Positions 33,566 through 43,270 of a stretch of 64,000 bases of DNA are shown here, piece after piece. The position numbers and the translations under genes were made by a program. The stretch is from Bacteroidales bacterium (GTDB lineage Bacteria; Bacteroidota; Bacteroidia; Bacteroidales; F082): contig JACCQN010000003.1 of NCBI GenBank assembly GCA_015709215.1, positions 1-64,000 of the forward strand. Reading direction: 5' to 3'. Under the pieces are notes generated by a model that searched no databases, was not told the origin of the DNA, and worked only from the letters and a program-made list of their open reading frames with translations. Each line of letters starts with the position of its first letter. Position 1 is the first letter of the stretch.

Positions 33566-34344
33566 AAACTCCTGATGATCTTAAATTTGTTGTCAAAGAA
33601 AAGTATGGAGCGATAGCTTCTCAAAATGAAAAATGTTGTTGTGGTTCTTCTTCTTCATATAGTATTTTCAGTGAAAGCTACAGCCATTTGAAAGGTTATA
33701 CGGCCGAAGCAGATCTGAGCCTGGGATGCGGTGTTCCCACAGCATTTGCTAAAATAAAGGAAGGTGACACTGTAGTAGATTTAGGCTCAGGTGCCGGAAA
33801 TGATTGTTTCGTAGCTCGCGCTATTACAGGGTCTAAAGGAAAAGTGATTGGGATCGATATGACTGAAGAAATGCTTGAACGGGCCAACCAAAACCTAAGC
33901 AAGCTTCCATTCGAAAATGTGTACTTTCTTTTGGGAGATATTGAAAACATCCCGCTTGATAAGGATTTGGCTGATGTGGTAATCAGTAATTGTGTACTGA
34001 ATCTAGTACCGGATAAGCTCAAAGCTTTTTCTGAGATTTTTCGAATCCTCAAACCAGGAGGACATTTCTCGGTATCAGATATTGTGCTTGAAGGCGAATT
34101 ACCTGATAGCATACGCTCAGCTGCCGAATTGTATGCAGGGTGTGTGGGCGGAGCCATCCAAAAGCCGGCTTATCTGGAAATGATCAGTCAATCTGGCTTC
34201 AAAAACATACTGGTTCAAAAGAATAGGAAACTGGAACTACCTGATGAGCTTTTATTAAAGCATATCTCTAAAGAAGAACTAAGAGCATTTCATATGCTTG
34301 ATACTGGTATTTATTCCATTACGGTTTATGCCGAAAAAAACTAA
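33562..34344 (+). CDS. arsM: Arsenite S-adenosylmethionine methyltransferase
   Basis: 260 residues. '[35 protein letters not shown]' is the SAM-binding motif. Cysteines conserved in ArsM are present: 'SLGCGVPT' near residue 55, '[12 protein letters not shown]' near 147 and 'YAGCVGGA' near 193, plus an N-terminal CCCG cluster near residue 25. It methylates As(III), giving mono- to trimethyl arsenic. It overlaps arsC by 4 bp and precedes acr3 by 17 bp. Confidence 0.94.
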   Translation: MKTPDDLKFVVKEKYGAIASQNEKCCCGSSSSYSIFSESYSHLKGYTAEADLSLGCGVPTAFAKIKEGDTVVDLGSGAGNDCFVARAITGSKGKVIGIDMTEEMLERANQNLSKLPFENVYFLLGDIENIPLDKDLADVVISNCVLNLVPDKLKAFSEIFRILKPGGHFSVSDIVLEGELPDSIRSAAELYAGCVGGAIQKPAYLEMISQSGFKNILVQKNRKLELPDELLLKHISKEELRAFHMLDTGIYSITVYAEKN

Positions 34345-34361
34345 ACAAATTAGCACGGCTA

Positions 34362-35390
34362 ATGGATGAAAAACGCAGCATTGGATTTTTTGAAAAATAC
34401 CTCACACTTTGGGTTGCGATGGGCATTGCTGCCGGCATCCTTATCGGAAATCTATTTGGAAATACCATTCAGGTGCTCAGCGAATGGGAGATTTATAAAG
34501 TAAATATTCCGGTTGCCATACTGATTTGGGCCATGATTTATCCCATGATGCTTCAGGTGGATTTTTCGCGCCTGAAAGACGTTAGGAAAACTCCCAAAGG
34601 GCTGGCACTAACCTTGGTCGTTAACTGGCTGATCAAACCTTTTACCATGGCTTTTTTTGCCTGGATATTTTTTGATAAACTGTATGGTGCTTTTATCAGT
34701 CCTGATCAGGCAGGTGAATACATTGCCGGAGCCATTTTGCTGGGCGCTGCGCCTTGTACAGCCATGGTTTTTGTATGGTCGTATCTCACCAATGGCGATC
34801 CAAACTACACTTTGGTGCAGGTTTCGGTAAACGATCTGATTATTCTGGTAGCTTTTGTCCCGATTGTTGGTTTGCTTTTGGGTATTACCAATATTACCAT
34901 TCCATATAACACGCTGGTTGCCAGTATTGTAGCCTTTGTTGTGATTCCGCTGATTGCCGGTTATTTTACTAACCGTTTACTCATCAAATCGAAAGGGGAG
35001 GAGTGGTTTAAAAAGGCATTTCTCCCACGCTTTAAACCAGTGAGTATCGTAGCTTTGTTACTTACACTTGTTTTACTTTTTGCTTTTCAGGGAGATATTA
35101 TTACCAAAAATCCATTCATCATCCTGCTGATTGCCATTCCGTTGGTGATACAAACCTATTTTATCTTTTTTATCACCTGGTTTGCAGGCAGAAAATTAAA
35201 ACTGAAACATTCCATCTGTTCGCCAGCGGCCATGATAGGTGCAAGCAATTTCTTTGAACTGGCTGTGGCTGTAGCGATTTCTCTTTTTGGGCTGCAAAGT
35301 CCGGCAGCCTTAGTAACGGTTGTGGGAGTTTTGGTAGAAGTGCCGGTGATGCTTTCGCTGGTGGCTTTGGCCAATAAGTGGAAGTATTAG
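34362..35390 (+). CDS. acr3: Arsenite efflux permease ACR3
   Basis: 342 residues with about ten membrane helices. The conserved '[27 protein letters not shown]' segment (transport Cys near residue 129) and '[40 protein letters not shown]' at the C-terminus are ACR3 signatures. It exports As(III). Last gene of the arsenic operon; the rhodanese gene on the opposite strand ends 2 bp after it. Confidence 0.96.
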   Translation: MDEKRSIGFFEKYLTLWVAMGIAAGILIGNLFGNTIQVLSEWEIYKVNIPVAILIWAMIYPMMLQVDFSRLKDVRKTPKGLALTLVVNWLIKPFTMAFFAWIFFDKLYGAFISPDQAGEYIAGAILLGAAPCTAMVFVWSYLTNGDPNYTLVQVSVNDLIILVAFVPIVGLLLGITNITIPYNTLVASIVAFVVIPLIAGYFTNRLLIKSKGEEWFKKAFLPRFKPVSIVALLLTLVLLFAFQGDIITKNPFIILLIAIPLVIQTYFIFFITWFAGRKLKLKHSICSPAAMIGASNFFELAVAVAISLFGLQSPAALVTVVGVLVEVPVMLSLVALANKWKY

Positions 35391-35392
35391 TT

Positions 35393-35764
35393 TTAATACA
35401 AGCCTTGCGTTGTGGGTAAATTTTGAATTTCCCACTGCTCAAAAGCACCATCCATATTGATAACGTCAAGCTGAGAATTTTCCTTTAAATACGCTACAAG
35501 TTGCACACTGCGGATGCCATGCGCACACATCACTACAATGGTTTTATCTTTGGGTAGGCTGGCAAGATGATGAATAATTTGCGACATAGGAATATGCATG
35601 ATATGCTCGCTCAAATTTGGCCGACCTTGTTGTACCTCCCAATCTTCGCGAATATCCAATATGATTGCTTCACCTGATTTGATGATTTCATAAGCTTCTA
35701 CAGGCGCAATATGAGATACGTTATCAAAAGTGTATTGCTGAAATTTGGGTGTTTTGTAAACCAT
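35393..35764 (-). CDS. Rhodanese-like sulfurtransferase domain protein
   Basis: 123 residues, single rhodanese domain. 'AIILDIREDWEVQQG' and the active-site loop 'VVMCAHGIRSVQLVAYL' (Cys near residue 88) are intact; the protein ends '...MDGAFEQWEIQ'. It carries sulfur as a persulfide, and some arsenic loci contain rhodaneses, but it is on the opposite strand, so the link with arsenic genes is weak. Confidence 0.93.
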   Translation of the reverse strand: MVYKTPKFQQYTFDNVSHIAPVEAYEIIKSGEAIILDIREDWEVQQGRPNLSEHIMHIPMSQIIHHLASLPKDKTIVVMCAHGIRSVQLVAYLKENSQLDVINMDGAFEQWEIQNLPTTQGLY

Positions 35765-35908
35765 CTAACAATAACAGCGATAATCCTGAAATGTTGAGAT
35801 TGATGGAGCTATTATCAATCTCTCTCTTACTTATACAATGATATTTTCTGCTCTTTTTTTGCAAACTCCTTAGTACTTGTAAGGCAGTCAAAAATCCATG
35901 CGGTTTAT

Positions 35909-35916
35909 TAAATTTG
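35909..35916 (+). promoter_or_regulatory. Possible -7 element near the ECF sigma gene
   Basis: TAAATTTG matches TAnnTTTG. If used, transcription would start at or after the first in-frame TTG/GTG codons, moving the real start of the sigma gene downstream. No good -33 box is seen. Confidence 0.35.
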
Positions 35917-35917
35917 T

Positions 35918-36460
35918 TTGGTGCTATTGTCACAAAACACAAGTTTTAACAGACTTATTATAAACGCATCTGAATTGAATCAATTTGAAGCCACATATCA
36001 GGAAAACTATTCTAGGATGTTCAATATCGGACTTAAGATGACGAACAATGAAGATGTGGTTAGAGATATTATTCAGGATATTTTCGAAAAATACTACTTA
36101 AGGACTAAAAATGGAAATTCTATTTCTAAACCTCAAAACTGGCTTGTGAAAGCAACAATATACAGCTGTATCGACTGGAACAAAAGTCGAAAGCGATTTA
36201 AAGACTATGAAAGCGCTCTCAATCAGGTTTCGGATGAAAAACAGTTTGCTGCTATTCAAAACAATAATGCTCTTGATTATGCCTTATCAAAACTCAGATC
36301 CAAAGAAAGAACCATTATTATCTTGTACAGCGAGGGATTTAAGTACCTTGAAATAGCCGAAATTACTGATATGAAGCAAACATCAATCGGGCAAACCATT
36401 GCACGCATATTACGAAAGATGGAAAAAACTTTAAAAACAATAGACTATGAAATGTATTAA
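35918..36460 (+). CDS. ECF RNA polymerase sigma factor
   Basis: Up to 180 residues. Sigma2 is seen in 'YSRMFNIGLKMTNNEDVVRDIIQDIFEKYY', sigma4 in 'ALSKLRSKERTIIILYSEGFKYLEIAEITDMKQTSIGQTIARILRKMEK'. No ATG is suitable: the frame opens with TTG/GTG, so the exact start is uncertain. It overlaps the anti-sigma gene by 14 bp, and a promoter-like TAAATTTG sits just before the frame. ECF factors direct polymerase to a small target set in response to envelope signals. Confidence 0.87.
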   Translation: MVLLSQNTSFNRLIINASELNQFEATYQENYSRMFNIGLKMTNNEDVVRDIIQDIFEKYYLRTKNGNSISKPQNWLVKATIYSCIDWNKSRKRFKDYESALNQVSDEKQFAAIQNNNALDYALSKLRSKERTIIILYSEGFKYLEIAEITDMKQTSIGQTIARILRKMEKTLKTIDYEMY

Positions 36461-36893
36461 GGAAGGGAAGCTTCTTGCTTTTTTGGATGACGAACTCTCA
36501 TCAGATGAGAAAAAATTGATCCAGGAACATATCAACCAATGTGATAAATGTGCCGGTGATCTGAGACTATTGCAACAGCGGAGAGAAAATCTGATGGCAT
36601 TAATGAAAGATAACATCGCCAAGGATTGTGTCGTGCCTCCCTTTAAATTTAAATCACAATCAACAAAACACTTCACTTCAAATAGAAAAAGGAAATATCA
36701 GAAAATTGTTTTTTATGTAGTTGCAGCGGCCATTCTAGCTATGATGCTTTTGGTGCTTAAACCAAAAACAACTGATAATTACATTATTTATTCTTACGAT
36801 CTCACCTCCGAATTCGATGCCAATCAGCCAATCATAAAACAAGAAATGACCATCCATATTTATTCAAACAATGATTTCTCCGAAATCAATTAA
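36447..36893 (+). CDS. Membrane anti-sigma factor with ZAS zinc finger
   Basis: 148 residues. The N-terminal anti-sigma domain has 'HINQCDKCAGDLRLL' (His-x3-Cys-x2-Cys zinc site, near residue 28), and one membrane helix 'IVFYVVAAAILAMMLLVL' near residue 90. A short periplasmic tail of about 45 residues follows. It overlaps the sigma gene by 14 bp, the usual arrangement for binding its partner. Confidence 0.88.
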   Translation: MKCIKEGKLLAFLDDELSSDEKKLIQEHINQCDKCAGDLRLLQQRRENLMALMKDNIAKDCVVPPFKFKSQSTKHFTSNRKRKYQKIVFYVVAAAILAMMLLVLKPKTTDNYIIYSYDLTSEFDANQPIIKQEMTIHIYSNNDFSEIN

Positions 36894-36924
36894 TCATTAG
36901 TAATTAAACCAAATACAAATTATC

Positions 36925-38178
36925 ATGAAAAATTTAATGCTGTGTTTCGTCCTTAGTTTGGGTGTTGTATCAGGGTTTTCGCAAGAGTTGCAAAACATTT
37001 ATAAATCCGGTAAGGTAAAACTTGTCGCAGACAAAAATTATGCTCAGGGAAATGACTGGAATACAATTTTCAGGTCATATAACGATTCCCATCATGGTTC
37101 TAGAAAATCCTTGTTGGTATTGCCGGACGGGTCTGTGATTGTTAATCATGCCAGTCAGAAGTATCATTCAAAATTTTCTCCTTCAGGTGCTTTCATCAAA
37201 GAAATTGTTGTTGAAAACTCATCACATCGTCCGTTATTAGGAGTATTGAATGGCGATAAAATGTTTACAACTATTGATAATATGGGTAAGCTTTTTATTA
37301 CGGACTTAAACGGCAAGCTGATCAAAACACTTCATCTCGATTATATGTCGCGTCAAGTGGTTGCACTCGGTGATGATAAGCTGGCTGTTTCCGGATGGGC
37401 GATTTGGGCCAAAAAATTCAGAAGTTTTGTTTCTATTGTTGATTATCAAACCAATGAGGAAAAAATAATTTGGGAACATTTTACTGATAGGCCAGAAGTC
37501 ATAGCTGAAAATAATAGAAAAAGTAGGCCATTTAACTATTCAGTCAAACTTAAAAATGGACTTATATATAGCATTTCTTCCATGCCATATACTTCATTTA
37601 CCGGAAAAGGACTTCCTGTTGAAATCACCAGCTTGAAAGATAAACTATTGCTAGCTAATCCAAATACAGGAGAACTGATACTATTTGATGCAGATGGAAA
37701 TCAGCTTAAAAAAGAAAAAGTAAACTGGGCAAACAAAAGAATCTCGGTGGAAGATCAAAAAGTAATACAATCAAAGGCAATTGAGGAATATAAGACACTT
37801 CTGGGAGGAAATGATACTCAAATCGAATTGAATCAAAAGGAGTATCAGCAATTGATTTCAGATATGGAGTATGATCTTAATAACATTACTAAACCCATCG
37901 TTAAACCCTATTTTTCAAATATTATCAAGGACTCCGATGATAACATCCTGATCTTTGAAATACCTGATGAAGAGAATGCTAATCAATTCCATGTGTGGGT
38001 GTTAGCAAATGAAGGCAATTTTATCAGCTCATGTACATTTTTGGCTGACGACTACAATTTGAGTATAAGTGCCTCAAAGATGGTGTTTCATGATGGCTAT
38101 CTTTACAGCCTACAGGTTTTGAAAGATGCTGTTGCGAATCCACTTAGACTGGTTAGATTTAAACTTGTTGCCGATTAA
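36925..38178 (+). CDS. Exported protein of the ECF cassette, propeller-like
   Basis: 417 residues, signal peptide about residues 1-19 (ends GFSQ). Contains repeated beta-strand segments ('FTTIDNMGKLFITDLNGKL', 'DDNILIFEI') as in the BF3164-type 6-bladed propellers of Bacteroidota. No catalytic motif. It lies 31 bp after the anti-sigma gene in the same orientation and is followed by a terminator, so it is likely the third gene of the cassette. Whether it is a sensor or a target is unknown. Confidence 0.78.
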   Translation: MKNLMLCFVLSLGVVSGFSQELQNIYKSGKVKLVADKNYAQGNDWNTIFRSYNDSHHGSRKSLLVLPDGSVIVNHASQKYHSKFSPSGAFIKEIVVENSSHRPLLGVLNGDKMFTTIDNMGKLFITDLNGKLIKTLHLDYMSRQVVALGDDKLAVSGWAIWAKKFRSFVSIVDYQTNEEKIIWEHFTDRPEVIAENNRKSRPFNYSVKLKNGLIYSISSMPYTSFTGKGLPVEITSLKDKLLLANPNTGELILFDADGNQLKKEKVNWANKRISVEDQKVIQSKAIEEYKTLLGGNDTQIELNQKEYQQLISDMEYDLNNITKPIVKPYFSNIIKDSDDNILIFEIPDEENANQFHVWVLANEGNFISSCTFLADDYNLSISASKMVFHDGYLYSLQVLKDAVANPLRLVRFKLVAD

Positions 38179-38201
38179 AGCGAAATTTTTATACAAAGCT
38201 T

Positions 38202-38237
38202 AATCTGTGGATTCCTTCAAGTTTTCACAGATTTTTT
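38202..38237 (+). terminator. Intrinsic terminator of the ECF cassette
   Basis: AATCTGTG (38202-38209) pairs with CACAGATT (38226-38233), followed by six Ts. It also faces the convergent rmuC gene, and reads as a terminator only in the plus direction. Confidence 0.8.
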
Positions 38238-38257
38238 CATTGGATTTCAATCTTACT

Positions 38258-39793
38258 TCAGGATTCCAGGTCCTCGTCAAAAAGCAAATCCTCATCAATC
38301 AGCTTGTTTTCGTCAGCAGCAGGCAGTTCCTGCACAGCGCGCAATTTTCGGGTTAAAACATTGGTGCGTGTTGTTACCAAACGATCAATTTCGGTATTGG
38401 CTTCCGTAATTTTTTGTTGGGCTTTTTTAAGTACATCACCAAACTTTCCGAATTCTGTTTTTACTTCACCTAAAATACGCCACACCTCGCTGCTGCGCTT
38501 TTGAATGGCAAGCGTTTTGAAGCCCATCTGTAAGCTGTTAAGAATAGCTGCAAGGGTAGTAGGACCGGTCACAATAATCTTAAACTCGCGCTGCAACTGC
38601 TCAACGAGATCGGTATGCCTGATTACTTCGGCATACAAGCCTTCGATGGGCAGAAACATGATGCCAAAATCAGTGGTATAGGGCGGATCGAGGTATTTGT
38701 CGCGAATATCTTTGGCAAATGTTTTAATGGAACGCACGAGAATTTTTACGGCTTCATCCACTTTGGTCATATTTCCCTCATCATAAGCCTGTTGCAGTAG
38801 GTGATAGGCTTCCTGCGGGAATTTGGCATCGATGGGCAGGTAAACGCTTCCGCCATCTTCATCGCGGCCGGGGAGTTTAATAGCGAACTCCACATGATCG
38901 CCGCTCGAACGTTTAGTTTTTACATTTGTTTCGTACTGTTCGGGAGCCAGAATTTGTTCCAAAATATTTCCCAATTGTATTTCGCCCAGCACTCCTCTCG
39001 TTTTCACATTAGATAGCACGCGCTTAAGACCACCAACATCCTGTGCAAGGCTTTGCATCTCGCCCAAACCTTTTTGAACACTCTCGAGTTGCTTGCTCAC
39101 CAGTTCAAATGATTGCCCAAGTCGTGTCTCCAGAGTTTTCTGAAGTTTCTCGTCAACCGTTTCGCGCATTTTTTCAAGTTTCAATTCGGTTGAAGTGATC
39201 AACTCGGTTTGTTTCTTTTCCAGGTCGCCAAACTTTTCACGTTGTAAATCGTTGAAAGCCTTTACGTTTTGCGAAAAAGCTTCCTGAAACTGCCGCAAGG
39301 ATTTTTCCAATTGTGCTACTTCGGCATCGTTTTGCTCTTTTTGGGCTTTACCCAAATCCGATAGTTTTCGTTGAATTTCTTCATTCAGCGCTTTTAAATT
39401 CTGGGCTAATTCCTGACGGCCAATACGACTGCTTTCTTCATTTTTATTAGTCAGCAACGAAAGCTTTTCCTCCAGCGTTTGATTCAGGTTAAAAATCGAT
39501 TGCCGGCTTGTTTCGCTGATATTTTTCATTTGTTCCTGCTGGGAGCGGTTGATCTCGCGCAGGGTTTCCAGAAATTGTTCCTGAAAATTTTTCAGGTTGG
39601 CAGCCAATTCAGCTCTGTTTTCCCTAAATTCATTGCTTATATCCTGCTCAAAACGCTGATTGTTTTTTTCTATAAAGTCTAATCGGGAAAGCAATGGATT
39701 AACGTCTGTTTGATTATTTTTTTGACGAAAAACTAAAATAATAATGATAATCAGTAGAAATATTGACGCCGAAGCGAGCCAGATTTCAAGCAT
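38258..39793 (-). CDS. rmuC: DNA recombination protein RmuC
   Basis: 511 residues. An N-terminal membrane helix 'IWLASASIFLLIIIIILVF' is followed by a long coiled coil (about 40-250). The C-terminal RmuC nuclease-like domain contains 'GVLGEIQLGNILEQIL', 'HVEFAIKLPG', 'LPIDAKFPQEAY' (catalytic-type DxK) and 'GIMFLPIEGLYAEV'. RmuC limits inversion-type recombination and processes DNA near the membrane. Convergent with the ECF cassette. Confidence 0.95.
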   Translation of the reverse strand: MLEIWLASASIFLLIIIIILVFRQKNNQTDVNPLLSRLDFIEKNNQRFEQDISNEFRENRAELAANLKNFQEQFLETLREINRSQQEQMKNISETSRQSIFNLNQTLEEKLSLLTNKNEESSRIGRQELAQNLKALNEEIQRKLSDLGKAQKEQNDAEVAQLEKSLRQFQEAFSQNVKAFNDLQREKFGDLEKKQTELITSTELKLEKMRETVDEKLQKTLETRLGQSFELVSKQLESVQKGLGEMQSLAQDVGGLKRVLSNVKTRGVLGEIQLGNILEQILAPEQYETNVKTKRSSGDHVEFAIKLPGRDEDGGSVYLPIDAKFPQEAYHLLQQAYDEGNMTKVDEAVKILVRSIKTFAKDIRDKYLDPPYTTDFGIMFLPIEGLYAEVIRHTDLVEQLQREFKIIVTGPTTLAAILNSLQMGFKTLAIQKRSSEVWRILGEVKTEFGKFGDVLKKAQQKITEANTEIDRLVTTRTNVLTRKLRAVQELPAADENKLIDEDLLFDEDLES

Positions 39794-39953
39794 GTCAAGT
39801 GTTTTTACATGAATTGATTCAGGTACAAAGTTCGCAAAAAAAACAGTGCCCGATGCTATGATTGTAATCTATTGGCAATAAAATTCTTCTCCTGCTTTCG
39901 GTATTGCCGGCATCTTGCTATTTTTGCAACTTAAATATAAAACATATAACACT

Positions 39954-40664
39954 ATGGGTAGAGCGTTTGAATATCGCAGAGCAGCTAAGGAAAAGCGATG
40001 GGACAAGATGTCGAAAGTATTTCCAAAACTCGGGAGACTAATCACTATTGCAGCCAAAGAGGGAGGTCCCGATCCTGATTTGAACCCAAAACTTCGACAA
40101 GCCATTCAAAATGCCAAGGCAGAAAATATGCCAAAGGAAAATATTGATTCGGCTATCAAGCGCGCTGCGGGTAAAGATGCAGAAGCCATGGTGGAAGTGG
40201 TTTATGAAGGTAAAGGCCCGCATGGCGTTTTGGTTGTTGTAGAATGTGCTACTGATAACCCTACACGTACTGTTGCTAATGTGAAGTCGTATTTCAACAA
40301 GGCCGGTGGTTCGTTTGTTCCGTCGGGTTCACTGGATTTTATGTTTTCACGTAAAGCTGTTTTTGAGTTTAAACTTACTGAAAATATTGATATTGAAGAG
40401 CTTGAGCTTGAATTGATCGATGCAGGACTAGAAGAAATTGAAGTTCATGAAGAGAAGGCCTACGCCTACGCTGACTTTACCAATTTTGGCAGTTTGCATG
40501 AAGCCCTCGAAGAAAAGAAAATTGAGATTGAAACTTCTAAGCTTCAGCGGTTTCCAAACTCACCCGTTAACTTTAGCGAAGAACAAATGGCTGATATTGA
40601 AAAGTTCCTTGATAAAGTGGAAGATGATGACGATGTGCAGGCTGTTTTTACCAACATCGGTTAA
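39954..40664 (+). CDS. YebC/PmpR-family protein (TACO1-like)
   Basis: 236 residues from ATG at 39954; a longer frame begins upstream without ribosomal context. '[71 protein letters not shown]' is the conserved N-terminal region, the rest the three-domain fold. Known members are transcriptional or translational regulators. A possible -7 element TATTTTTG lies at 39919-39926. Confidence 0.93.
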   Translation: MGRAFEYRRAAKEKRWDKMSKVFPKLGRLITIAAKEGGPDPDLNPKLRQAIQNAKAENMPKENIDSAIKRAAGKDAEAMVEVVYEGKGPHGVLVVVECATDNPTRTVANVKSYFNKAGGSFVPSGSLDFMFSRKAVFEFKLTENIDIEELELELIDAGLEEIEVHEEKAYAYADFTNFGSLHEALEEKKIEIETSKLQRFPNSPVNFSEEQMADIEKFLDKVEDDDDVQAVFTNIG

Positions 40665-40666
40665 GG

Positions 40667-41845
40667 TTATTGTCCTTTCGTTGCACGTTTAAAGGGTTTG
40701 CTGCGGTCAAAAAGATAGCGGTAGGTGATGTGGGTTTTATAAATTTCACCTCCAATACTTTCTACCACTTTCATCATGGGTTGATTGAAATCTCCTATCC
40801 AATTCATTTGCAGCTCTTTGTAAGGAAAATTCTTCTTTAGTGCTACGTTTTGAAATGCGATAATCAAGCCGCCATCAACCCCTTTTCCCTGATGCTCCGG
40901 AACAATACCAAAAATTCTGCCGATGATTCTGTCCACTCGTTTAAAAAGTTTTAAATCTGCCATTAGCCTCAATTTATTGAACCAGTCAAGCTTACCATTA
41001 AACTTTCGGATAATCTGATTCAAATCCTGCATCATGATAAAAAAGGCGATTGGCTCATCTTTGTAATAGCCATAATGCACTAAACGAGTATCTAAAATGG
41101 GTTTTAGCTGATTGAGCAAAGCCATTGCATGTGCATGCGCTATTTTCTTTACGCCCGGAATACTTCCCCATGCTTTATTATAAATGACCATAAAATCTTC
41201 GGCAAACTTGTTGATGTTTTTCCAGCTGATCATCCGAAATTCATAATCTGGATTACGAAACAGACGGGCGGCTTTTTCCTTAACAACGGGACTCAATCCG
41301 CCATCGTATATTAGTCTTCGATAGGTGTACTGATTAAAGTAATTTTGAAACCCGTAGTTTTCAAAAAGCTTATTATAGTAAGGAAAATTATAAGGCATAT
41401 TATAAAGTGGTTCAGTAAACCCCTCGGCCAAGCAGCCCCAGAAATTATCCCGATCACCAAAATTTACCGGCCCGTCCATAGCTTCCATACCACGTTGTTT
41501 GTGCCAGTTTTTGGCTGCATCAAATAAAACATTTGCAGCAGCCTGATCATCTATACAATCAAAAAAACCACAACCACCCGTTGGCTGATCGTTGTTTTTT
41601 GCAGTGTTTGGATCAATGAAAGCCGCAATACGTCCAACAACCTGATTGTTATCGAACAACAAAAAACGCACGGCTTCGCCTTTTCTCATCAGCTTATTTT
41701 GTTTTTTATCAAATAGTCGGGTTACATCCTGATCGATAGGACGCACATAGTTAGGATCTTTTTTGTAAAGCTTTGTAGGAAATGAAAGCCATTTTTTTTC
41801 ATCATCAGAAGTTTTCACTTCTTTTAGGGTATATTTTTCAGACAT
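40667..41845 (-). CDS. Large GNAT-like N-acetyltransferase of unknown substrate
   Basis: 392 residues, no signal peptide. 'FLLFDNNQVVGRIAAFIDP' and 'GIVPEHQGKGVDGGLIIAF' fit the GNAT fold with a motif-A acetyl-CoA site (QGKGVDGG near residue 325). The N-terminal half carries 'MDGPVNFGDRDNFWG', typical of a Bacteroidota family I know only as a predicted acetyltransferase. It is convergent with yebC (2 bp gap) and precedes nothing on its strand within 60 bp. Confidence 0.78.
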   Translation of the reverse strand: MSEKYTLKEVKTSDDEKKWLSFPTKLYKKDPNYVRPIDQDVTRLFDKKQNKLMRKGEAVRFLLFDNNQVVGRIAAFIDPNTAKNNDQPTGGCGFFDCIDDQAAANVLFDAAKNWHKQRGMEAMDGPVNFGDRDNFWGCLAEGFTEPLYNMPYNFPYYNKLFENYGFQNYFNQYTYRRLIYDGGLSPVVKEKAARLFRNPDYEFRMISWKNINKFAEDFMVIYNKAWGSIPGVKKIAHAHAMALLNQLKPILDTRLVHYGYYKDEPIAFFIMMQDLNQIIRKFNGKLDWFNKLRLMADLKLFKRVDRIIGRIFGIVPEHQGKGVDGGLIIAFQNVALKKNFPYKELQMNWIGDFNQPMMKVVESIGGEIYKTHITYRYLFDRSKPFKRATKGQ

Positions 41846-41907
41846 AAACTACAAGCGATTTTAGATCAAAGCGCAAAAAAACAAAATTTTAAGGAAAGAA
41901 CAGCGAT

Positions 41908-43209
41908 TTAACTTAGGGCTTCCTTATAAGTGCTGATAGCCCTTTCTCGTGCAAATTTATGATCTACAATAGGTTGCACATAATTTAACGCATTCCATTC
42001 AGGAACCCATTTATTCACATAAGTATTTTGCAGATCAAATTTTTTGTGCTGTTCCATTGGATTAAAAACCCTGAAATACGGTGCAGCATCACAACCTGTT
42101 CCAGCTGCCCATTGCCAGTTACCATTGTTGGAAGCCAATTCGTAATCGAGCAATTTTTCCGCAAAGTAAGCTTCGCCCCAGCGCCAGTCGATAAGCAGAT
42201 GTTTGGTTAAAAATGACGAAACAACCATTCGAACCCTGTTGTGCATAAAACCTGTGGAATTGAGCTCGCGCATACCGGCATCCACCATGGGATAACCTGT
42301 TTTTCCATCACACCAATTTTTAAAGTCTTGCTCATTATTGCGCCATTGAACACGATCATATTTTGCATTAAAATTCTGCGTTTCAACGTGCGGAAAATGA
42401 TACAAAATCTGCATAAAAAACTCCCGCCATATCAATTCGTTCAGGTAGGTTTCGCTTTTTTGCCTTGCCAAACTAACAAGTTTTCTCACGCTGATCGTTC
42501 CGAACCGAAGATGAACGCCGGTTTTCGTAGTGCTGTCGGGGGCGGGAATATTACGGGTTTCCTGGTATTTTTCAAGTCTTTCATCATCCAAAAGCGGTTC
42601 AGGAAGTTTTATTCCTGTTGGCTCAAAACCAATTTCTTGCAAACTTAGAAAAGTGCCTTTCTGTTTTAAAAAATTATCCAAATGCCTTTCGGATGGGAAA
42701 TTTGAAAATGACTCTTCCAGCAATCTTGATTTCCATTTACGCGAATAAGGAGTGTAAACCGTATAAGGCTTGCCATCGCCTTTTACCACTTCGCTTTCCT
42801 CAAAGATCACTTGATCTTTAAATAGCTTTAAATCAGCATGATTAGCTATCAAAAGTTCTTTTACTTCCTCATCACGCTGCAAGGCATAAGGCTCATAATC
42901 TTTATTCGCATACACGGATTTAATTTGCTGATTTGAAAGTAATTTCTGGAAAATTTCCAAAGGTTTGCCATGTGCTACATACAGACCAGATCCATGACGA
43001 TTGAGTTCTTGATGAATTTGTTCGAGATGTTGGTGTATAAAAGCAATGCGGGCATCTTTTTTTGATGGCAATTTATCCAGAATTTCCGTATCAAAGATGA
43101 ATAAAGGCAGCACAGGAAGTCCACTTTTTAAAGCTTCAAAAAGTCCGTGATTATCTTCCAGACGCAAATCGCGCCGGAACCAAAAAATTACAACTTCTGA
43201 TTGATTCAT
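41908..43209 (-). CDS. phrB: Deoxyribodipyrimidine photolyase (cryptochrome/photolyase family)
   Basis: 433 residues. 'VIFWFRRDLRLEDNHGLFEAL' at the N-terminus and the FAD-binding C-terminal segments 'FMHNRVRMVVSSFLTKHLLIDWRWGEAYFAEKLLDYELASNNGNWQWAAGTGCDAAPYFRVFNPMEQ' are class I photolyase signatures. It repairs UV-induced pyrimidine dimers with blue light. Presence suggests exposure to light at times. Confidence 0.95.
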   Translation of the reverse strand: MNQSEVVIFWFRRDLRLEDNHGLFEALKSGLPVLPLFIFDTEILDKLPSKKDARIAFIHQHLEQIHQELNRHGSGLYVAHGKPLEIFQKLLSNQQIKSVYANKDYEPYALQRDEEVKELLIANHADLKLFKDQVIFEESEVVKGDGKPYTVYTPYSRKWKSRLLEESFSNFPSERHLDNFLKQKGTFLSLQEIGFEPTGIKLPEPLLDDERLEKYQETRNIPAPDSTTKTGVHLRFGTISVRKLVSLARQKSETYLNELIWREFFMQILYHFPHVETQNFNAKYDRVQWRNNEQDFKNWCDGKTGYPMVDAGMRELNSTGFMHNRVRMVVSSFLTKHLLIDWRWGEAYFAEKLLDYELASNNGNWQWAAGTGCDAAPYFRVFNPMEQHKKFDLQNTYVNKWVPEWNALNYVQPIVDHKFARERAISTYKEALS

Positions 43210-43270
43210 GATTTTTAAAACAACGCTTGATGTAAATAGTTTCGAACGAAATAAAAACGATCAATAACGC

